Under the pieces are notes generated by a model, which was given only the letters and a program-made list of their open reading frames with translations, ran no database searches and was not told the origin of the DNA. The translations under genes and the position numbers were made by a program. From Candidatus Moraniibacteriota bacterium (lineage in GTDB: Bacteria; Patescibacteriota; Minisyncoccia; Moranbacterales; UBA1568): a DNA stretch of 9,249 bases. This document shows positions 5,442-9,249 of this stretch, one piece after another; positions within the stretch are counted from its first letter, which is position 1; the number at the start of each line of letters is the position of its first letter. The DNA is taken from NCBI GenBank assembly GCA_017992575.1, contig JAGOOJ010000005.1, forward strand, positions 13,341 to 22,589, read 5' to 3'.

Positions 5442-7724
5442 TTAATTCTTGGAATCAAAATCGCGCTTCGCTTCTTCAATTTCCAACAACTGCTTCGGAT
5501 CAGATGTAATAATCTGATCTTCGCTGTAGGAAGCAATGATTTTAATCGCAGCATGTTTCGTCCCGGCAAAGAATATCCCCTCTCCGACATTACTTTCTAA
5601 GAGCAAAAACTTTTCATGATCAGTCAGAAAGAATGTCTCGGCAATGAGGTCGATAGACGACGGTGATTGACGGAGCAAAAGCTGGAGGGAAGAGTTGGTA
5701 ATGATTGGTTTACCATACCGTGACGACATAAAGTCACTGATATCCTGAGTAATCGTCGTGAGACCTGTGTAGTATTTCCGACAACGTTTGGCAATCCCAA
5801 ACAAAAACCCAGCGGCGTCTTCGTGTTGCATCATGACCCAGGCTTCATCCACGACGATCACCCGTTTCTTCATGCGGGTACGAATTTCATTCCACACAAA
5901 CTGTAGAATAATGTACATAGCAATCGGTCGGAGTTCCTCTTCCAAATCACGAATATTAAAGGCCACCAACTGATTATTGAGTTCAATGTTGGTCTGTTTA
6001 TCGAGAAATCCGCCAAAGATACCCTCTGTATAGCGCTCGAGACGCGTCGACAATGACTCCGCTCCATCCATGTTCTGAAGAACAGCATAGAGATCGGACA
6101 TCGTCGGAAATGACGAAGCGGTGTACTGAGAAAAATCGCTGGTAGCAGTGATGTCTCGAATAGCATATGTTTCCCGAATAGCCCGATCCAAAATCGAATC
6201 CTCTTCCGGAGTAACCGAGCCCAACATAATATGAAGGAGACCAATCAGGTTGGCAATATTACTCCGAAAAACCCCCTGTGTATCTTCATCATCCACTCTT
6301 TTCGGCAAATCAAACGGGTTCAAATGAGCATCAGAATTGAGCGAAATATTAAGGAAACTTCCACCAACCGCTTCGCACAAATGCTTGTATTCATTTTCCG
6401 GATCGATAATAATAACACTCGACCCGAACATCATCGAACGGAGCACTTCCAATTTTACGGTATAACTTTTACCAGCACCGGATTTGGCGAAAACTACCAT
6501 GTTGGCATTTTCCATCTTGAACCGATCGAAAAGGATCAGCCCGTTGTTATGACGATTGATACCAAAGAGTACACCCTGATTTGATGAGAGATCAGAAGAC
6601 ACGAAAGGAAATGTTGTTGAGAGCGGTTCGGTGTTCAGGTTATTGGCTACATCCAAAACATCATTGCCGAGTGGTCGAGTAGCAGCAAATCCCTGATCCA
6701 TCCGGAGAACTGCCGACTTCACATACACCAACTGCGCCTCCAAAATAGAAGAAATGGCGTTACATTTATCCGTCAGATCCGCTTCATCTTTCCCGAAGAC
6801 GGTCATATAAATGCCGAAACGGAAAAATTTCTCCGTACCCTGCATCAAACGATCTCGCAATCCTTCAATATCCTCCAAGGCGGTTTCCAGCATCGGATCG
6901 CGTATTTTTCCATCCTCAGCCTCAATATGAATCTGCGACTGTACTTGAGTAGCAGACTTACGCAGATTTTTCATGATCTCCGCTGTATCAATTGGATGGA
7001 TGAAGAGCGCAGCATCCATACTGAAATCAATGTTGATAATAGGAGAGAACCAGTTGGTTGACAGAAAGCGCGGATAGGCAACGACAAAATAGGTGCGTGC
7101 CAGTACGGTACCGACCTGCATACTGTTCGGGCCCATCTTAATAGCCGGTGGCGCGATCAAATCACGCAGGGTAGCGATGCCTTGGCGATACAGAGCATCA
7201 GCATCTTTGGCATGGGCACTCTTTTGTCCGCTCTCATCTGCATAGAGAGAGAGGTTAGCGACGGGCAAAACTGATTTGGGCGCTTCTATCACTGGGGGCA
7301 ACACTCTCTTTTCGACTATCGCCTCAGGCACCGACTCTTCTTCTTTTGCTTGTGGAACGACTACTTTTGCTACTGGTTGGGGCATTTCTACCACGGGGGC
7401 CACTCGGTTTTCAGTCATTTTGAGAGGACGTACTTCTTCTGTTGAAAGAAGTGGGGCATCTTCTTCAGCTACAGCCAACGGAGGAAGCGCTTTAGAAACG
7501 ACTTTCTTTCGAGGAGCCGTCTTCTCCTCTCTGATGTGTTCAGGAAGAGGTTCGGCTACCACTTTAGGTTGAACACTCGCCTCTTTTTTGGAGGATGCTC
7601 GAGAGAGCGTTTTTGAAACGGATTTTTTTTGAACAGGAGCCGGAGGAGTAGCCGTGCTTGGATCCAAAGCCATTTCCCACAGCTCTTCTTTTTCACCGGT
7701 TCGAAGTGTAATGCGCTTATCCAT
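5442..7724 (-). CDS. virB4: VirB4-family type IV secretion ATPase
   Basis: 760 residues. VirB4 ATPases power assembly and transport in type IV secretion and conjugation systems at the inner membrane. Residues 1 to about 170 are a low-complexity Lys/Pro/Val/Glu-rich extension, probably disordered. From about 174 the VirB4/TrbE-type sequence begins (LYRQGIATLRDLIAP, then RTYFVVAYPRFL). Walker A is AKSGAGKS at 413-420 with K419; the usual first Gly is Ala413. IIIDPENEY (438-446) follows. Walker B is RVIVVDEAW (621-629; D626, E627), followed by TTITQD (656-661) and LLLRQ (682-686). The motor looks intact. The start is ATG at 7724, 9 bases after the stop of the TraC-like gene, with no clear SD, so coupling to the upstream gene is likely; ATG at codon 18 is an alternative. 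There is no signal peptide or clear membrane helix. Confidence 0.93.
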   Translation of the reverse strand: MDKRITLRTGEKEELWEMALDPSTATPPAPVQKKSVSKTLSRASSKKEASVQPKVVAEPLPEHIREEKTAPRKKVVSKALPPLAVAEEDAPLLSTEEVRPLKMTENRVAPVVEMPQPVAKVVVPQAKEEESVPEAIVEKRVLPPVIEAPKSVLPVANLSLYADESGQKSAHAKDADALYRQGIATLRDLIAPPAIKMGPNSMQVGTVLARTYFVVAYPRFLSTNWFSPIINIDFSMDAALFIHPIDTAEIMKNLRKSATQVQSQIHIEAEDGKIRDPMLETALEDIEGLRDRLMQGTEKFFRFGIYMTVFGKDEADLTDKCNAISSILEAQLVYVKSAVLRMDQGFAATRPLGNDVLDVANNLNTEPLSTTFPFVSSDLSSNQGVLFGINRHNNGLILFDRFKMENANMVVFAKSGAGKSYTVKLEVLRSMMFGSSVIIIDPENEYKHLCEAVGGSFLNISLNSDAHLNPFDLPKRVDDEDTQGVFRSNIANLIGLLHIMLGSVTPEEDSILDRAIRETYAIRDITATSDFSQYTASSFPTMSDLYAVLQNMDGAESLSTRLERYTEGIFGGFLDKQTNIELNNQLVAFNIRDLEEELRPIAMYIILQFVWNEIRTRMKKRVIVVDEAWVMMQHEDAAGFLFGIAKRCRKYYTGLTTITQDISDFMSSRYGKPIITNSSLQLLLRQSPSSIDLIAETFFLTDHEKFLLLESNVGEGIFFAGTKHAAIKIIASYSEDQIITSDPKQLLEIEEAKRDFDSKN

Positions 7725-7733
7725 GGAAATATG

Positions 7734-8420
7734 TTAACTGAGCTCGATATTATCAATATTTTTGAGACTCGTCGTCGTAAAAAGTGATGGGTTATAACTA
7801 TTGTACAGGAGCTCGATGGCTTCTTCAGTATTCAATTGCGTAATCCGCACTCCTGTCGCTGTCAATGACTGTGAAACATGGTCTACTCGTTGCAACAACT
7901 GACTCTTATAGGTTTCAAACATTTCCCCCTTGGAGTGACTGGCCTGTTTGGGACTAAAGATGCCGGCAACTTTGGCAAGAAATCCCCCTTCTTTATCTTC
8001 GGCTGGAGAAAAAGGAACAACGACATAGAAAAATTTCGACATGATATTGGAAACCTCGCTCAAATTTTTGATGAAACTCTTGTATTCACCAATCTGGAAT
8101 CGAAGTAATTCATTTTCTTGCCGTCGCTCCTCGACATCAAGCTGTTCCATATAAGGCGCAATATTGAAACGGCGGGACTGGATAACAATCTGCACGGGAA
8201 AATCTAGTGAATTCAAAAACGCCTGGTACTGCGCGATAATAGCTTCCTGCTCCTGACTCGATTTCAAATCAAAATTAAGTGATGACACGAGGAGTATCGC
8301 CCGAAGTGCTCCGGATTTAAGTACGACGATACCGTCACGCATTTCTTCAACATCAACGTACTTTTGGGTACTATTGGCGCTGTTTGTTTTGTTTTTCGGC
8401 TTCAAAAACTCCATATTCAT
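7734..8420 (-). CDS. TraC-like / VirB4 N-terminal-type domain as a separate protein
   Basis: About 228 residues, soluble. The pattern YVDVEEMRDGIVVLKSGALRAIL (residues about 22-43) followed by NFDLKSSQEQEAIIAQYQAFLNSLDFPVQIVIQSRR (50-85) matches the TraC-like N-terminal domain that precedes the ATPase in conjugative VirB4/TraC proteins. Then come a charged helix (93-120), a beta strand FFYVVVPFSP (131-140), a Gly/Ser/Lys linker, and a C-terminal helix pair ending in TEEAIELLYNSYNPS. There is no Walker motif, so it is probably a non-catalytic partner of the ATPase encoded 9 bases downstream. Three starts are possible: TTG 8423, ATG 8420, ATG 8414. I prefer 8420, since TTG immediately before two ATG codons is less likely. 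A strong SD (GAGGAGGTGA, 8447-8456) lies 26 bases upstream, further than normal. Confidence 0.85.
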   Translation of the reverse strand: MNMEFLKPKNKTNSANSTQKYVDVEEMRDGIVVLKSGALRAILLVSSLNFDLKSSQEQEAIIAQYQAFLNSLDFPVQIVIQSRRFNIAPYMEQLDVEERRQENELLRFQIGEYKSFIKNLSEVSNIMSKFFYVVVPFSPAEDKEGGFLAKVAGIFSPKQASHSKGEMFETYKSQLLQRVDHVSQSLTATGVRITQLNTEEAIELLYNSYNPSLFTTTSLKNIDNIELS

Positions 8421-8427
8421 CAATCAT
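8371..8427 (-). CDS. Possible 18-residue leader ORF overlapping the TraC-like gene start
   Basis: ATG at 8427 opens an 18-codon ORF (MIDEYGVFEAEKQNKQRQ) ending in TAG at 8371-8373, in a different frame from the TraC-like gene. It lies between the SD at 8447-8456 and the main starts. The SD gap of 19 bases is long and nothing in the peptide is recognisable, so this may be a chance ORF. Confidence 0.15.
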   Translation of the reverse strand: MIDEYGVFEAEKQNKQRQ

Positions 8428-8446
8428 CAGTTAATATAGTCAGTAG

Positions 8447-8456
8447 TCACCTCCTC
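8447..8456 (-). promoter_or_regulatory. Strong SD sequence at long distance from the TraC-like start
   Basis: GAGGAGGTGA on the - strand is the best ribosome binding site in the operon but is 26 bases from ATG 8420. The intervening bases hold direct repeats ACTGA and two stops in the main frame. No hairpin that would shorten the distance is obvious. The 8424-8516 gap before the upstream gene also holds a T-rich stretch (8479-8489) and no gene. Confidence 0.45.
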
Positions 8457-8516
8457 TGTTGCACGTTATCTATTCTATGTTTTTTACTCTCTGCTATTTG
8501 TTTTGTGTATCCGCTG

Positions 8517-8921
8517 TTACCCTCTGCCTCGGCTATCGATAATTCTCGCCAATTCTTTCAATTTTTCACGATTTAATTCTTTACTCTGTGGAACCGGCTC
8601 CTTCTTGTTTTCGGTCCGAGGTGCCACCGTGGTCATCTCTGGGATTGGTCGTTCCCACATCGCCACCTTTGGACTGAACATATACACAAAGCTATGGCCA
8701 ATAAATGATACCATGGGCATCCCATTGGGTTTGTAGAAAGCCAGTGCCACGAACAACAACGCTATTGGAATGCCGATCACAATTGCTACTACCCTATCAA
8801 AAACAGCAAACAAAAGGAGTAGTACCGCACCCAGAGCAATCATCCACCCCAGTTGCTTGATAGTCAGCGGACCAGCAACTTTGTCCTCAATATCATTAAA
8901 TTGTGGAACGGAAGACATCAT
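8517..8921 (-). CDS. PrgI-family type IV secretion membrane protein
   Basis: From ATG 8921 it has 134 residues: MMSSVPQFNDIEDKVAGPLTI, then two adjacent hydrophobic helices (about 23-41 and 43-63), then VSFIGHSFVYMFSPKVAMWERP and a charged tail. The VPQF-x-D-x-EDK start, the two helices and the FSP-x-x-x-x-W block are typical of PrgI-family proteins, which lie before VirB4 in Gram-positive and CPR conjugation-type loci and are thought to act as a VirB3-like membrane component. A longer frame begins at TTG 8969, adding 16 basic residues (YKLTKLKAKQAVR). I prefer 8921 because family members start just before VPQF, but no SD precedes it, so the TTG form cannot be excluded. The next gene lies about 96 bases downstream. 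Confidence 0.87.
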   Translation of the reverse strand: MMSSVPQFNDIEDKVAGPLTIKQLGWMIALGAVLLLLFAVFDRVVAIVIGIPIALLFVALAFYKPNGMPMVSFIGHSFVYMFSPKVAMWERPIPEMTTVAPRTENKKEPVPQSKELNREKLKELARIIDSRGRG

Positions 8922-8941
8922 ACGAACAGCTTGTTTAGCTT

Positions 8942-8977
8942 TTAGCTTCGTGAGCTTGTAGAATGACAAGACATCAT
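8942..8977 (-). CDS. Possible 11-residue leader ORF upstream of the PrgI-like gene
   Basis: ATG ATG at 8977 opens 5 bases after AAGGAAGAG (8983-8991 on the - strand) and runs MMSCHSTSSRS to TAA at 8942-8944. It overlaps the TTG-started version of the PrgI gene in another frame. Its first ten bases, ATGATGTCTT, are the same as at the preferred PrgI start (8921-8912). It may be a leader peptide or a decayed former start. Confidence 0.25.
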   Translation of the reverse strand: MMSCHSTSSRS

Positions 8978-9022
8978 CTTTTCTCTTCCTTGCTATTTGC
9001 TACTTTTTCTTGAATAGTCCTT

Positions 9023-9249
9023 CTACTCTTCTTTCCCCATACTCACTGGACGAATGTGAAACGGGTTCCTTTTTGGGGCCACTGGTATCGCTGGTCTCGG
9101 TGTAACCACCGGACGAGGAGTAGAAGCAGGAACCTCGCTCGCTGCCTTCTCTGCGGGCAACACGTGCTTGGAAGAAAACGACATGGCTCCCGGTTGAACT
9201 GGCGGAGCCGGTTGAAACACGGCGCTCCCGCTTGGTTGAAAGGCTGGGC
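9023..9249 (-). CDS. C-terminal end of an upstream operon gene, Pro/Ala-rich tail
   Basis: The frame is open from the right edge to TAG at 9023-9025, giving the last 75 codons of a gene that starts outside the window. The visible part is low complexity: Gln/Pro/Ala-rich (FQPAPPVQPG), then Pro/Val/Arg-rich (TPRPVVTPRPAIPVAPKR), ending NPFHIRPVSMGKEE. No domain or membrane helix is visible. GTG at 9220 is an internal Val codon because the same composition continues upstream. Its place directly before the PrgI-like gene makes a secretion component likely, perhaps a VirB6/TrbL-like membrane protein with a disordered cytoplasmic tail; that is only a guess from position. The 53-bp gap after it contains no gene. 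Confidence 0.7.
   Translation of the reverse strand, partial: PAFQPSGSAVFQPAPPVQPGAMSFSSKHVLPAEKAASEVPASTPRPVVTPRPAIPVAPKRNPFHIRPVSMGKEE

Noticed and set aside
8457..8500. Internal - strand promoter in the 8424-8516 gap (TAGAAT-like -10)
   Set aside because: No matching -35 at proper distance; AT-rich DNA gives such hits by chance.
1..9249. CRISPR array, IS element or transposase
   Set aside because: No regularly spaced repeats, no terminal inverted repeats and no transposase or integrase motif were seen.

Overview
The window looks like part of a small-genome ultrasmall bacterium of the Patescibacteria/Candidate Phyla Radiation (CPR). The evidence is a type IV secretion-like membrane operon of the CPR layout (PrgI-like, TraC-like, VirB4 ATPase, small membrane proteins, large surface protein), a ~100-residue protein of a type I associate with CPR genomes, and several genes without a good Shine-Dalgarno (SD) sequence. 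TGA acts as a stop, which argues against the UGA-recoding lineages. The lineage is an inference from gene content; I cannot name a species.

Left part, + strand (1 to about 1150): the 3' end of a CCA-adding tRNA nucleotidyltransferase gene, tRNA-Pro(CGG) eight bases after it, a structured interval bounded by two exact 35-bp copies of the tRNA-Pro 3' end and trailer, a small conserved protein of unknown function, and tRNA-Leu(TAG) four bases after that gene. An intrinsic terminator closes this unit.

A second, symmetrical hairpin (about 1164-1192) serves both strands. It separates the tRNA unit from the convergent operon on the - strand.

Right part, - strand (9249 down to 1202): one tightly packed operon in transcription order. 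It holds the end of a gene with a Pro/Ala-rich tail, a PrgI-family membrane protein, a stand-alone TraC-like/VirB4 N-terminal-type protein, a VirB4 ATPase with a long disordered N-terminal extension, a multi-pass membrane protein with a charged C-terminal helix, a CPBP-like membrane protein whose catalytic residues appear lost, and a 968-residue secreted, C-terminally anchored, cysteine-rich protein with calcium-binding loops and Ig/PKD-like modules. The likely picture is an ATPase-driven envelope-spanning apparatus (secretion, DNA transfer or pilus-like) made together with a large exposed surface protein. No VirD4, relaxase or pilin is visible here.

The most notable points are the degenerate CPBP member inside the secretion operon, the modular surface protein, the split VirB4 arrangement, the 35-bp tRNA-end duplication, and a recurring pattern of SD sequences that sit in front of short out-of-frame ORFs rather than the expected starts.
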